A stretch of 64,000 nucleotides of DNA, taken from the NCBI GenBank assembly GCA_916048095.2, contig OU696587.1, forward strand, positions 62,001 through 126,000, in the 5' to 3' direction. Shown piece by piece: positions 21,014 to 33,919 of this stretch. The notes under the pieces were generated by a model. The model was given only the letters and a program-made list of their open reading frames with translations. It did not search any database and was not told the DNA's origin. Source of the stretch: Sacculina carcini (lineage: Eukaryota; Arthropoda; Thecostraca; Sacculinidae). The position numbers and the translations under genes are program-made. How positions within the stretch are numbered: the stretch's first letter is position 1; every line of letters begins with the position of its first letter.

Positions 21014-24000
21014 TTATGGGGTGCAACGGCATCTGGGACCATACGGCACCCCCCAGTCTATTTGCAATGTAATGATGAAATAAATAAGTGTGATGGTGAA
21101 CAAACAGGATGTGAAAGTCAACAAATAAAACTCAATAAAGAAATATAAAAGGTACATGCCGTAAAAACTCAAAAAGGCCGCCATCAATGACTGCCGACTG
21201 CTCCTCTCCAAGAACCTCGTCAATAGTCTGAACGGATAATAGATAACGTTGACGCACCTGAGAATCATGGACATTCCACCAGATATGTGTTGCACGGAGA
21301 TACGTGCATTACAGGCGCTGCAGGTGGGTTCAGATTGTCCTAGTAAAATATGGTGATGCGTGTCATACGTGTGACCCACACGCAGACGACAGAGCGCCAC
21401 CTGCTCGGACCTCTTCCGGAGACAAGAGCACATCCAATATCCGATTTCGGGCTTCACTGCTTTTAGTTTGTTAGTACCACATTCGTCCCAGGAGAGCTGC
21501 CAGCGAAAACGGATAAAACGATGTATGATAGGATAAAAATCCGAATACGGAATGGGAAAGTTAAAATAAAATAAATACAAGTCTCGTTCAACAGCTCTTT
21601 TTGCGCTCTGTCAGCTCGCTCGTTGCCCAAATTACCAATATGGGCCGGAATCCAGCAGAACTTTACACGCTTTTCCTGGTGGTGGATGTTGTCAAGAGAT
21701 ACAAATCCTCTGTATAAGAGGATGTGGGGAAAACGACGATAATGAAGTTAAAGCACTAAGGGAGTCCGATAAAACTAAAAACAATGAAAATAAATATGAG
21801 CCAATAAAAACCAGGGCCAGTAGGCTAGCGTGAAGCTCAGCCGTGTAAATGGAGGCGCTCGGTGGCAGCGTGCTCGAGCGGCACGTACCTCCACTTACAA
21901 ACGCACAACCCACACAACTGGCCGACTTAGATCCATCTGTGTACACGGCAGTATACCGTCCGTAAGAATAAAATTCGATACAGTGTGTTTGAGCGAAACA
22001 CACTGGGCACTGTACGGTGTTTCGGCAGAGCTGCTAGCGAGACGTCAACCTCGGGTGTGACCAATTCCCAGGGTGACTCCGCCGTGTATTCTTGTCTGAG
22101 GATGTCGTTAGCACCCATCCCGCATGACTCCAGCAGTGCCTTCATTTTGCTGCAAAACAGCACAGAACACTGAGGTCCTGGAAAGTGCTGCTGCTCAGGC
22201 ACATGCTGGGAAAATACCACGTCATACGCGGGGTTTTCATGGGTAATTGCCAGCTTGCAAGAATAACGCATGCCCAGCTCTTGACGACGGAGCGCCAGCG
22301 GAGCCTCATCAGCCTCAACGAGGGGGCTGACGATTGGCGACGTGCGAAACGCGCCGGTGGCAATGCGTATCCCTGCGTGGTGTACGACATTCAAACGGCT
22401 TTTTGCTGACTCCGAAGCCAGATCATATACAATGCTTGCGTAATCGAGACGCGACCTGACTAACGAGCGGTACAGAAGGAGAAGGGACTGTCGATCTGCT
22501 CCATACCGCATGCGGGAAACAGTCTTCAGCACATTCAGTGCCTTTAGACATGTGGTTCTCAGCAGTGAAATATGGTCGGTGTAGGTCAAGCGCGAATCCA
22601 GCGTGACCCCTAAAAACCGAACCGTGCGTTGGAATGAGACAGCACTGCCGTACAATTCCACTTCCATGTCAGGGCAAGCACCTCGACGGCGGCAGAAGTG
22701 TACACCGACCGTTTTGTACGTCGAGAAGCGGAAGCCGTTACGCGTTCCCCAAGTCTCTATTTTATTCACCGCCAGCTGCAGTTGACGCTGGACAGCAACA
22801 GTGCTGCGGGAAGAACACCATACGGCAAAATCGTCCACAAATAGAGACCGTCCAATCGAGGGAGGCAAATGATTGTCAATGTCGTTGATCATTATGGCAA
22901 AAAGGGCCACGCTGAGCACACTACCCTGTGGAACGCCTTCTGCCTGATCGAACGGACGAGACAAGGAGTTCCCACACGCACACAGAATGTGCGGTGCAAA
23001 AGGAAATTGTGTACGAAACTCCCCATGTTGCCTCTGACACCACAGCGATGCAGTTTGCGAAGAATACCATGTCGCCATGTGGTGTCATATGCCTTCTCGA
23101 TGTCAAAGAATATCGCCCCGACGTGGTGACCTCGCGCGAAACTTTCACGTACGCGAGAGTCAATGGTCACCAAGTGGTCTAACGTTGAGCGACCTTGGCG
23201 AAATCCGCACTGAGCATCATTGAACAGCCGACCGCGTTCCAGAAGCCATACCAGCCGTCTGCAAACCATTTTCTCTAACAGTTTGCAGAGACTGGAGGTC
23301 AGCGATATAGGGCGATAGTCAGACGGGTGATCGCCCGATTTGCCCTGTTTTGTGATGGGTATCACGATTGCCCGTCGCCAGGAGGCTGGAAACTGTCCAC
23401 CATTCCACAGATCATTGAAGACCTGCAGCAAAGTGGACAGCACTGCGGGCGACAGACGTTTCAGCAAGAGGTTGTGAACCTCATCAGGGCCTTCAGCCAC
23501 ATCGCGAAGCGATCGTAAGGCTGTTCTCAGCTCAGATGCTGAAAAATCGCTGTTGATTGGCAGCTGACAGTTGGTGGAGAAATCAACGGGTGATCTCTCG
23601 CACTGCTGTTTGATCGCCGCAAAATCATGGTCGTCTACGTTTGCACGACAGCGCTCCGCTACATATCGGCCAATTTCGTCAGCAAAATGCTCCGGATTTA
23701 TCACGTCCACGCCACTGATCTTCAGAGAAGGCAGTGGAGTGGGACGGTACTTCCCAGAGATGCGCTTTATACGGTCCCATATGGTGGACATAAGACAATG
23801 CCGATTAATGCTGGACACATATGACACCCACGAGGCCCGCTTCGTCTCGCGAAAGGTCCATCGAGCTTTTGCGCGAGCGTGGCGGAAGCAAAGCATGTTT
23901 GCCACAGTGCTGTTGCGCCGGAAGCGACCCCAGCAACGACGTCGCTCTCGCAACGCCGCAGAACACGCGTCTGTCCACCAAGGAACAGGACGCCGCCGGG

Positions 24001-25770
24001 GACGCGATGCCGTACGCGGAATGCTCTGTTTGGTACACGTGACAATTACCTCAGTATAATCTTCGACGCTGGGTCGAAGTTTGGGTTTGCCCATAGCTTC
24101 CAGTGTCAAGCAATCATAGCGGCCCCAATAAGCTCGTTTGAAATTTGATCTCGGTAGTCGTGTCCAACCTAGGTACCTCATTGAGACAGATCCATATAGG
24201 GAAGTGGTCACTTCCTTACACTTCCTTGACTGTTCTCAACGGTCCAGCTCGTGGATGCCTGCAGACTGGGACTGCACAGGCTGAGGTACAGAGCGGACAT
24301 GCTTCCCGATGGCATGGTGCAATGCGTAAAATGTGCCTGTGTTTAAAATAGTTCAAATACTGAATATAATAAAACCACGGCTACAAAATGCATCACAACT
24401 ACAAAAAGGGGTGGGAGCATTAAAATCGCTTAACACACAAAAAGGGGGTGAGAGTGAATTGATTAAAAACTCGACGCCAGCCCTTGGGAACGGGCGGCCA
24501 GGCGGCAGGTACAATGAGCACACACCCACCTCCCTACCACCCAGCCAGCACCGAGCCGCAACCACCTACAAATCTGACTGAATATGCAGGAGGAGACAGG
24601 GTACAATGGTGCGAAAAGCCAGCATGACCCCGCCGTGGGCTATAGTCGAGCTGGGATTATCATATCTAAAAACTTAAAAATCGTTAATACTAAAATACGA
24701 AGAAGTTAAAAGCTTAGTTTCCTGTATTGCTAAAATCGATGGTAGTCGGGAGTGTGAAATACGAAGTAAATCATTAAAATTCGACCTAATACTTCTAATA
24801 TTCCATTGTAAAATGTACATAAAAATAAATATAATACGATAAAATACAAATAAATACTCCCGTTAAAGAGGCAAATATACATTAAAAACCATGTAGCACA
24901 GGTACCTAATCGCATCGCTTGGCTGATCTTCTTCTCTCCGCGTCAGGTGGGGACCCACTTGGAGAGGCCGAGAGCTTCCGCTTAGAGCTCTCCACCTCCA
25001 TGACAGTGGTGGGAGTCGTTCCGTCGTGGGCGGAAGGCGGTGGGCGGAAGGCGGTGCGCGAGCAACCGCCGAGCGCGGAGAAGCAGGCCCCGCGCTCGCT
25101 TTGTGACTGGGAGATGATCGCCGGTCATTCCTCGGCGAGGCCGACTTGACTGAACGGCGGTTCTTGTGTTGAACCACCGTCCAGTCTCCGGATTTCCTCC
25201 GGCTCGGGGACGACCGCTCTGCCGGCTTGGAAGCCTGCTGAGCGGCCGGTTTTCTGCCGCCCTAGCTAACCGGCATCGCTGCCGATTTGCCAGCACAGCA
25301 TGGTACCCGCTGAGGTCGCCACACAACAGCCTTTTCAGGCTGCTGGGGAGCGGCCGCCTTGGGCCGCTGGCTCGCGGACGCCTTGGGCCGCTGGGTCGCG
25401 GACGCCTGGGATCGCTGTGATGCGGCCGTTGGCGACCGCGGCACGGCAGCCTCCTCAGGCCGCCGATCAACCGATGCCCTTTCCTTGTCAGTTTGGCCAG
25501 CCTCAGGTGCGACCAGCTTGAGACCCATTCGTCATGCCAGCTTCAAAAAATCTCCAACAGTCAGCTTCTCCAGAAACGAGTCGACAGAGTGTGGAGGTTG
25601 AGCTAACTGTTTGATCAGCCTTTTTAGTGAATCACCACGTCAACCTTCCTGCAGACACCACCCAACGTCTGGTTGAAGCATCGCCCGTGACAAACACTCC
25701 GATTCGTCGCACACGGTCCGGCAAAGTTGATGGCCCCCGGCGTTTCTCACTTTAATCTGGGGAGGGGGCT
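21014..25770 (-). mobile_element. I-clade LINE, copy A, near full length
   Basis: Minus-strand non-LTR retrotransposon. In transcription order: a proline/arginine/glutamine-rich ORF1 (about 25750-24860), an endonuclease with FCVLSDFNAP near 24450 and SDHFPIWIC near 24190, the reverse transcriptase (24211-22500) with LFVDDFAVWC, and an RNase H domain (AVYTDGSKSA near 21940, IYTAELHAS near 21850). The RNase H places it in the I group. Its 3' end near 21014 (minus strand ...GTGCCGTATGGTCCC...) matches the 3' ends of copies B and C. The frame is broken in several places and the N-terminal part of the endonuclease is not recognisable. Confidence 0.85.
21927..24211 (-). pseudogene. I-clade LINE reverse transcriptase (copy A)
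   Basis: Two large overlapping ORFs (24211-22892 and 23078-21927) cover the RT. Visible are WWTDACSAALRERRRCWGRF upstream of the palm, the fingers motif DYRPISLTSSLCKLLEKMV, FFDIEKAYDTTW (first catalytic Asp), GVPQGSVLSVALFAIMINDI and FVDD (catalytic pair), then the thumb LGVTLDSRLTYTDH. The switch between frames near 23000 is a frameshift in this copy. RNase H follows at 22003-21692. Confidence 0.85.
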
Positions 25771-25774
25771 CCTT

Positions 25775-25945
25775 TGGCGTCTGCATCGGATGTGCAGGTT
25801 CCCGGCACACGCACATATCGCCACAAGGATCAAATTGCAAACCATCACTACAGCGTGCACGTGACAGTGCTCGTGCAAATCCAATCCAGCATACCAGCCA
25901 AACGTTCCAGGCGACATACGCACATACATCAACTGCACATAGTGA
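25775..25945. repeat. Direct repeat, right copy (flanks I-clade LINE)
   Basis: Second copy of the repeat at 20737-20913. On the minus strand both copies read through the same short cysteine-rich stretch (DPCGDMC, then CRE), with a few replacement changes. Confidence 0.8.
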
Positions 25946-27469
25946 AATAATAGATAAAGACACAAATATACTGAAATGCTGGACCAAGTGGTGCAAACTA
26001 AGGTAAATGGAGTTGTTCAACAGGGACATGGTGCACCAGCCCGCAGTTAACACGTAATGTGGTAAGGCAATATGTTTACACCGAGCCAGAGAATGAAAGG
26101 AAGAATAATCTAGTTGTCTATAACTTGGAGGAAACAGCAGTAGAAGAAGCACAATTGAAGGCTAATGACATAACACGTTTCCAAAAAATTGTCGAAATTT
26201 GTTAAGTGCCCATTTCTGAGGATGATATCACTGATTACCGAAGGATAGGAAAGAGAGACACTGACGCTGTAAATATAAGTGCTAGAAATAATATTAGACC
26301 TATTTTAATCAAGTTGGATTCCAATGAAAATAAAATAAATTGCTTTCAAGACTTCACTCATGGATGATATATCAGAATGAAAACAGAGGTCCAGCAGATA
26401 ACAAACCCTATGTGAGTATTGACCATGATATGACCCTGGTAGTGAGCGCAAAAACTTGAACGTCAATCTGCCTCCAGAAGCGCAGGTGAAGTGGGTAGTC
26501 AGGGGCCCACCTTGGAACATCAGAATGGAGGAAATCATTAATAGAATAGAATCAAAATCTGCCAGTGTTTTGTCCACACAAAAAATGGTATTCAATTTGC
26601 CTTGTCTAGCAGATCCAAGTGTAAGAAATGTGATCTGAACTTACACAAAGAAGTCAGAATGTTCATATATGTGTCTAATAGCAAGTTGAAGAAATTCTTA
26701 CAATGCTATTATCATGTGCCATATATTATTAAAACGTTTGAGAAGGCTCGATTTCATCTAGTGTTATTCCTACTACTGCTGATATTCAGAGGTTTGATGA
26801 AATGAGTGACCAATTACGGAACATTGTCAAGGTAATAATTTCTGGGTGCAGCTAAATAACGGGAGGAACTGCTAAATAAGGAAAAGTTTGGCAATAAAAG
26901 GAACAAGTCTGATAAAACTGATCAGCCAAAGGTGAATCAAATACGCGGCCAATCTAGCTCTGTCCTTGAATAATTAACTAAAACAGTTAATAGTAAATTG
27001 AATTTGTCGAATATAAAGATAGTGTATACAAATGCAGATACTCTGACTTCTAATAAATTGACTGAGCTTAATGCTAGAATTCCAACACTTAGGCCGCATA
27101 TCATAGCCATCACTGAGGTCAGGCCGAAACACTTCAAAGAAAGGTGAACACACTATTTTCAACTAGAGAACTTCATCGTTTTTGCTGCGATTTAGAACCT
27201 GGAAATGGAAGGGGTATAATCATATACATTCATGAGTCACTAAGCGAAACTGTGTCGCAAGACAATGCGCTACCATTGCTTGAGGAAGTAACATTTTTGG
27301 AGGTACAGATAAAGGGGAGAGAAAAGTATTACTTGGATGTATGTATAGACGTCTTAACTCAACTGATGACAATAACGAAGCTCTTAACAACCTCATCTAT
27401 TCCGTTTGCAGTGTCTCTTATACCCATATATGTCTGATGGGCGACTTCAATGCCCCTCATATTGACTGG

Positions 27470-27548
27470 CATATGATCTGATCATATTTATTATGATCTG
27501 ATCATATTTATTATGATCTGATCATATTCATATGATCTGATCATATTG
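27470..27548 (+). repeat. Tandem repeat, about 19-bp unit x4
   Basis: Four head-to-tail copies of TATGATCTGATCATATT plus a short spacer, inside the endonuclease region of LINE X. Each unit contains the palindrome TGATC..GATCA. Confidence 0.85.
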
Positions 27549-28102
27549 ATCTGTATGCCGAGGCAAACAACACATATGAATCTAAACATATTCAGACATT
27601 ACAAGACTGTTTCTTGTATCAACATGTCAGTCAGCCTCTAAGAGCCAGATGAACCAGCACGCCATCAGCCCTCGACTTAATTTTTACCATCGAGGAAAAT
27701 ATTATCTCGGATTTCCATTATCAGGCACCTCTCGGATCGAGTGTTCATCTGTTGATTACATTTGACTATCATTGTTATACAGAACAGAGACTAACCAAGA
27801 AAATCTTCCAATATAAAAGGAAAGTACAATGATTTGAGTCAAGTTCTCGAGGAATCTAGTTGGTTGCGAAACTTTGATGAAACAGTACGTGATCTCAACT
27901 TGGATGATATATGGGATCTGTATGCCTTTGATGTCTCTGTATTTACCAGTGAGTCAATCGGTCCTGTTCCTCAGCCAACAGTATACAATAGTAATTCTAT
28001 TGAGACACCCGATATTTCGTATGAAAATGTACTCGGCAAGTTATCATCTCTCGATGTGAGCAAAAGTTGTGGTCCTGATGAGATTCATCCTAGACTTATC
28101 AA

Positions 28103-29135
28103 TAGGGTGACCTTTTGTTGCAAATGCAACTTTTTTATCATAGAGTCTGTTCATCATAAGGATCCCAAAAATCAATATTTTATTTATGAGATAAGTATTA
28201 AATAAGTTATAAATGCAAGTTTTTGCAACTTTTTGTTTTTAGCGCAACCTTTTTTCATTTTTAAGGGCAACTATTTAGATTTAGGACAATTTTGAACTTT
28301 TAGAACAATTGTTTCACATTATCGAGAAAAATTTTCGGTTGTAAAGGTGTACAATGCAGCATATGTTCATGTATTGTCAACATAAACTCGGTAAGCATGT
28401 ATCTGGAAGGCGTGTGAACATTGTGTCCGTGTGTGGTGCTAGGCATCCTGAGTGTGCATAGCCCCGCAGCCTTTCGAGCAGCCTTTGACCAACTAGCTAG
28501 ATCAACAACACTTGAATATAAGTACCGCATAATCAGATGATGTTTTATCTGCAAAATCCATTTAGAACTTGGAACATTAGAGGAAATTAAAATCAAGTGA
28601 CAATTTCAAATTATATTGTGTAATTAAATGTCACTACCAGGCATCAGTGCGCCAGACTCGACAGACTAGACAAGCATGTGAAATACAATCTGAACGCAAC
28701 TGCGAATGCTCAAATGCATTAAGTTGAAACAAAAACGTGAAACTCGTGAAACACGTGAACATTTTATTACCGTTATTTAAAATTTACGATATTTAGCAAA
28801 CCATTGAGCTCAACTTACTAGCGCCAATATTCGCGATTTTTAGCGCATCCAAATGTCGCCCTTGTCGCCAGTGAGGTGACAGTTGAAGCTCATGAAGCAT
28901 GCAATCCTAGCACAACCGCGAATGCTCAAAACGTATTGTGGTAATAGTTATCGAATGTAAAAAGTACAAATTTTCCTCACAAAAAGTATATTTCTCATAA
29001 TTAAGTGATTTTCACTACTCTTTCATGGGTTTTAGTGACATTTGTGTAAAATTTTAAGTGTAACTTTTTAGCGCAACTTTTAGGATTTTTTAGCGCAACT
29101 TTTCTTGATTTTTAGCGCACCAAAAGGTCACCCTA
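28103..29135. mobile_element. hAT-like MITE (TAGGGTGACC type) inside LINE X
   Basis: 1033-bp non-coding element with ends TAGGGTGACCTTTTG and CAAAAGGTCACCCTA and a perfect 8-bp target duplication CTTATCAA (28095-28102, 29136-29143). Removing it and one duplication restores the LINE frame as ...PRLI-KELAYYL..., so both boundaries are exact. Subterminal repeats TTTTTAGCGCAACTTTT recur at both ends. Confidence 0.93.
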
Positions 29136-30192
29136 CTTATCAAGGAGCTGGCCTATTACCTGGCTAAACCCATAGCATTTCTCTTCAATAGGAGTATTGA
29201 AACGGGGAAAATATCACAAGATTGGAACAAGGCTCTAACATCACCAATCTACAAACAAGGGTCTAACAAAGTCGCAGCAAATTACAGACCGATCAGTTTA
29301 ACATCAATAGTTTGCAAAATCCTAGAAACGTTTTTCCGTGAATCTATGATGGACCACCTTGTGAGCAACAACTCCATTTACCATACACAATATGGATTCA
29401 TTCGTGAGCGGTCAACGGTCCTCCAGTTATTGCACTTCATTGACTATAGCTCTATAATAGAGATTTTATGGCTGCAGGTGGACTGTCAGATGCAGTATAT
29501 TTGGATTACGCTGGATAAATGGCATAATTGGAATGTATAGATGGAAAAATTTCTTGCAGGGAGATCTCAATCGGTCGTAGTTAATGGTAAGAAGTCACCA
29601 AGTGTTCTTGTGGCGAGTCGAGTCCCACAGGGGAGTGTGCTTGGACCGGTACTCTTCATAATATATGTAAACGATCTTCCGGATACTGTGAGCTTCAATG
29701 TATATATGTTTGCTGATGATTACAAAATAGTACGACATATAACGAAGCCTCATGATGCCCAAGCGCTGCAACACGACATTGACAGAATTCAGGAGTGGTC
29801 TCATCTCTGACTTTTAAATTTTAACTCTGAGAAATGCAGTGTTATCCTTCGGCATGATTAAAAACATAGTGTGTGTTAATGGCTGCAATATATATGGACA
29901 AGAACTCGAACACGTGGATACTGAAAAACATATGGGTGTGATGGTGGATTCCACACTCAAATTTGAAGAATATTCTCAAAAAGATAAAGATGACCAATTC
30001 TATGATGGGTCTAATCCGGCGAGTCTTCTCATATCTAAGTCCTAGTATGTTTATGCCACTATACAAAGCTTTTGTAAGGACACACTTGGAGTACGCTCAA
30101 GCCGTATGGTCACCAAGATACGAAAGGCTTGTGAATAAACTTCAGAAGTTCAAATTAGAGCAACCAAATTAGTCGATGGAGTAAAATGCCTG

Positions 30193-30612
30193 GATTACCC
30201 TGAACGGCTGAAACATCTCAATCTGCCCACTTTGAAGTTCAGAAGACACAGCAGCGACATGATCGATGTATGGTCACACTCAAAGGTTAAATGTATCAAG
30301 TGACAGCCGCTAAACGGGAATAAGCCGAAGCTTATGAACACACAGGTGTGTCCCGTGCAGCTCGCTGCCACCGCAGAACCGACCCTGTCCAGGCTATGGC
30401 GCCACAAGGGCGGAAGACATATTAGAGGGCCACCTCCCAGAATGCATGAAACAACACATGGCTGATATCTGGTACCATGATTTACTGCTGGGTGGACAGG
30501 GGCTGTTGGATTATAGAATTCGCCCAATGAAATTCTGCTCCGCCGGGTTTCGAACCGCGGACCTACCGCTTGTGAGGCGGATGCGCTAACCACTACACCA
30601 AAGAGTCCAACT
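30193..30612 (-). repeat. tRNA-Val-like SINE inserted in LINE X
   Basis: Minus-strand tRNA-like head (A box TGGTGTAGTGG at about 30590-30600; B box GGTTCGAAACC at about 30546-30556; anticodon-loop region CTCACAA) followed by a body of about 350 bp. It is alignable over its whole length with the plus-strand copy at 63393-63818. The body's last 90 bp are the antisense of the LINE's own coding sequence. Confidence 0.85.
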
Positions 30613-31280
30613 TCAATGTATACGATATGGATCTTCTACCAGAATGCGTCATCCCAGTCGAAAGGCCAAATAGACGGCACGGTCGACAGTTGTTCAAGCA
30701 TAACACCATCGATGGTATGTTCAAACTCCATGTTCAAACAGTGGATTTTACCACCGCACCATCACCACGTAGAATGGACTACCTCGTGAAGTAGCGCAGG
30801 CTCCGTCCATGAATTCATTCAAGTGCAGGCTTGATAAATGTTGGGATCAACTAAGATATAAGTTCAACCCATCTGCTCTGATGCCGTGGTCGGCACGTTG
30901 GCAGCGTGACATGAATTGATTCAAACTATGGGAGCGCAGCGTAGATTCGTTTATTCGACTGGACTGTGGAATATGCTCAAGTATGCTTAAGTAAGTAACA
31001 CAATGAAGACATATACACACAATGTAGAGAGATAAAGACACTACAAACCTAAATACCCAATAGCGCCAGATGCAACGCCAGGCCCTGATGGGTTCCACCC
31101 ACGGTTTCTAAAAGAGTGTAGATATGAAATCGCCATACCGCTGAAATTACTCTGGACCAAATCGTTAGAAACTGGCAAAATACCTGAAATTCTAAAACTG
31201 GTATAATAACGCCAATCTATAAGGGAGGCAACAAGACACATGCGATTTACTATAGACCAGTTACTCTGACATCTCATATT

Positions 31281-32099
31281 ATGAAAATATGCGAGCAAAT
31301 AATAACAACAAAACTGATGGACTTCTTAGAAGGGACGAAACGACTGAATGAAGGACAACACGGTTTCAGAAAAGGAAGATCGTGTCTATCTCAACTGCTT
31401 GAGCATCAAGAGTTTATCATCAAATGTATTCAACAGGGGAAAAACGTGGATGTTATATACCTTGATTTTGCCAAAGCGTTTGATAAAGTAAACCATGGCA
31501 AACTATTACGAAAACTAAAGGATCTCGGAATTACCGGCCAAGTGGGCAGATGGCTTTCTAGTTGCTTGATGGAAAGATCACAAAGAGTGTCGATTGATGG
31601 CACGATGTCATCCCCAAGTAAGGTTCAAAGTGGAGTGCCGCAAGGATCCGTGTTAGGACCTCTGCTTTTCATTGTATATCTGCAAGACATGGACAAGGAG
31701 CTGATTCGTTCTACAGCCACTTCCTTTGCTGATGATACTAGAATTAAAAGTGAAATCGCGCATTGTGACGATGTAAAGAAGTTACAGAATGATATGAATC
31801 TAGTGTTGAGATGGGTGGAATTGAATGACATGGCAATAAATGAGAACAAGTTTGACTTATTGAGATATGGATCGAACACAAAGTTGAAGATGGAAACATT
31901 TTATCATTGCCATGACCAACCTCTTCTAGTAAAAGATGAAGTCAAGGATCTAGGAATCTACATGAGCAGTGATGCATCTTTTGATTATCATTTGAACCAA
32001 ATTGTGTTCAATGCAAGGAAAATGAGCGGCTGGGTTTTTCGCACATTCAGAACAAGAGATCAAACTAGCATGATCGATATAGTCATTCGGGGCAAATGA
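31281..32099 (+). pseudogene. LINE Y reverse transcriptase (longest open part)
   Basis: 272 codons. Catalytic landmarks: VIYLDFAKAFDKVNHGKLLR (first Asp), SGVPQGSVLGPLLFIVYL, SFADDTRI (catalytic Asp pair) and DLGIYMSSDASFDYH. The last few codons run into the inserted MITE. A frameshift or stop lies just upstream at about 31200, so the RT as a whole is not open. Confidence 0.85.
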
Positions 32100-33454
32100 C
32101 GATCGTTTTCATTAACATCTAACCAGCGCTTATACTAATGACGATAGCAAAACATACTAAGTACCACATAGTGTGTTGGTACACTGTGCTTCTATCCCCG
32201 TATTGAAAGCTTTTGAAAATTTTGTTTTTTTAAATAGAGCTCGAATTTAGTGGTGCGATCGTCATTTACCCCAGTGGGGTAAATGACGATTTTCGTAGGG
32301 TAATTGACGATCGATCCGTAATTCGTTAATTTGAAGGTAATTTGGCATTCTAGATGATACATAAAGACAGAAATTATCAACTAAATATATTCAAACGAAA
32401 AACAAAGATGAACTAGCTCACATTACAATGCTAGCTTACTTAGCCTGGCCTTAAGGATGATACATAATACACTCTACGAAAAGAAGTGTTTTTTTCCGTT
32501 ATAGCATGGTTTCAATGCCATCTCTCAGCAGGTCTTCCAGAGATAACTCACTGGATGTATTTGCTTCAGTTATTGCGACACTGTTGAGTCCGAGTCCTCA
32601 TCATCCCCTTTCGACTTTCTCTTTTTCACTTTTGCCTTTTTCTTTGGTTATTCCTTGCTAAACTTCTCAGTTTGAGTAGGAGCTCCCTACTTGCGAAGTC
32701 TTGTCTTAGACTTGTTCATCTCTGCAATCTTTTGGTGGCAATTCTCATCAGTTATTACAGCTCATGGGAATGACTCTCCTCTTTTTTGTGAGGGGGTCGC
32801 ACCACGTCCTCTGGAGTGTAGGACAGTCTCTATGCAAGCCAAGTGAAGTTGTTTGCATGACCGCCACGGTATTCTAGTCGACTATGGCTCCTGGCGGGCT
32901 CCGCGAAGTGCATTTCCTCGAAGTAATGCAAGACGTCGTCGCACGTGGTGCACCACGGGGCAATTGACGATCGCTATAGGGGTAAATAGAAATCGGGGAT
33001 GGGGCATATTACGATCGGTGTGGGGCAATTGACGATCGCTACACCGATCGTCAATTACCCCCACACCGATCGTAATATGCCCCACTTTCAGAATGATGTG
33101 GTGTCTTTAATACTTGCATATAAATGCTATGGAAGAGATAGCTATAGCCAATTGCCCCAGTTTCTTGAAGCGATCGCGAATTGCCCCCAAAATTTGTCCA
33201 TGTGGTGAATTATGACAAATTTTCTGAAACATTGCAAATGTTTTGTGCAACATGTTTTGAAAGGTTTTGGGAGAAATTGTGTCACACATTCATTTTTCAA
33301 CGTAGAAAGACGATTCATACACTGAAATGACCGCAAACGATTGATCTAATAGTTTATCCACTCATTTCTTGTACATAGCGATTTCAACTCTCCTAAGGTC
33401 AAAATCATTTTTTACCCCCAAAATAACCAAATCGCCATTTGCCCCAAATGACTA
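32080..33454. mobile_element. TA-flanked MITE (GGGGCAAATGACGATCG type) inside LINE Y
   Basis: 1375 bp with imperfect terminal inverted repeats beginning TAGTCATTYGGGGCAAATG, between TA dinucleotides (32078-32079, 33455-33456). Taking out the element and one TA restores the LINE reading MIDI-WKAMILLKLEYC. A TA duplication points to Tc1/mariner-like mobilisation (inference). The motif GGGGYAAWTGACGATCG occurs many times inside, including a long internal palindrome at 33001-33083. No transposase. Confidence 0.9.
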
Positions 33455-33919
33455 TATATGGAAGGCAATGATCTTACTAAAATTGGAATATTGCTCTCAA
33501 TTATGGTCACCATACAAAATCCAAGACATAGTGAATGTTGAAGTCATACAGAGGTCTTTCACCAGCAGAATACAGGCAACTCAAGATCTGAACTACTGGC
33601 ATAGACTGAAGCGCTTGAAATTGTATTCTCTGTAGAGAAGAAGAGAGCGGTACATAATAATATACGTATGGCGAATGTTGGAGGGTCATTCTCCCAACGT
33701 AGGCCTACATCAGACAATAAACCAAAGACGAGGCCGGCTATGTTACGTAAAAGGAACTTCAAGCGTCACACACAAAATAGGTACAATGGTTCACTATTCC
33801 TTCAAAAAAACGGTACGCGTCATTTCAACTGTCTGCCACGGGAACTCAGAAATATAACGGGAGTGGCACCAGAATCCATCAAACGACAAATGGACAAGTG
33901 GCTGGCGAACATCGTTGAT

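Larger units (their letters stand above)
26050..30915 (+). mobile_element. CR1/Jockey-type LINE X, with two nested insertions
   Basis: Plus-strand LINE. ORF1 traces: NLVVYNLEETAVEEAQ near 26120 and RPILIKLDSNENK near 26300. Endonuclease: IKIVYTNADTLTSNKL near 27020, IIAITEVRPKHF near 27105, GDFNAPHIDWH near 27440. RT start: SKSCGPDEIHPRLI ending at 28102. After an inserted MITE the frame resumes IKELAYYLAKPIAFLFNRS, then YRPISLTS, SRVPQGSVLGPVLFIIYVND and MFADD (29541-29810). The connection domain, interrupted by a SINE, ends near 30915. A 19-bp tandem array containing TGATCTGATCATATT (27470-27548) sits in the endonuclease. It has many stops and is inactive. Confidence 0.8.

Noticed and set aside
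25640-26152. Cysteine-rich minus-strand ORF resembling a RING finger centre
   Set aside because: Spacing of the cysteines does not fit a RING domain and the stretch belongs to a DNA repeat; kept only as an observation under the direct repeats.
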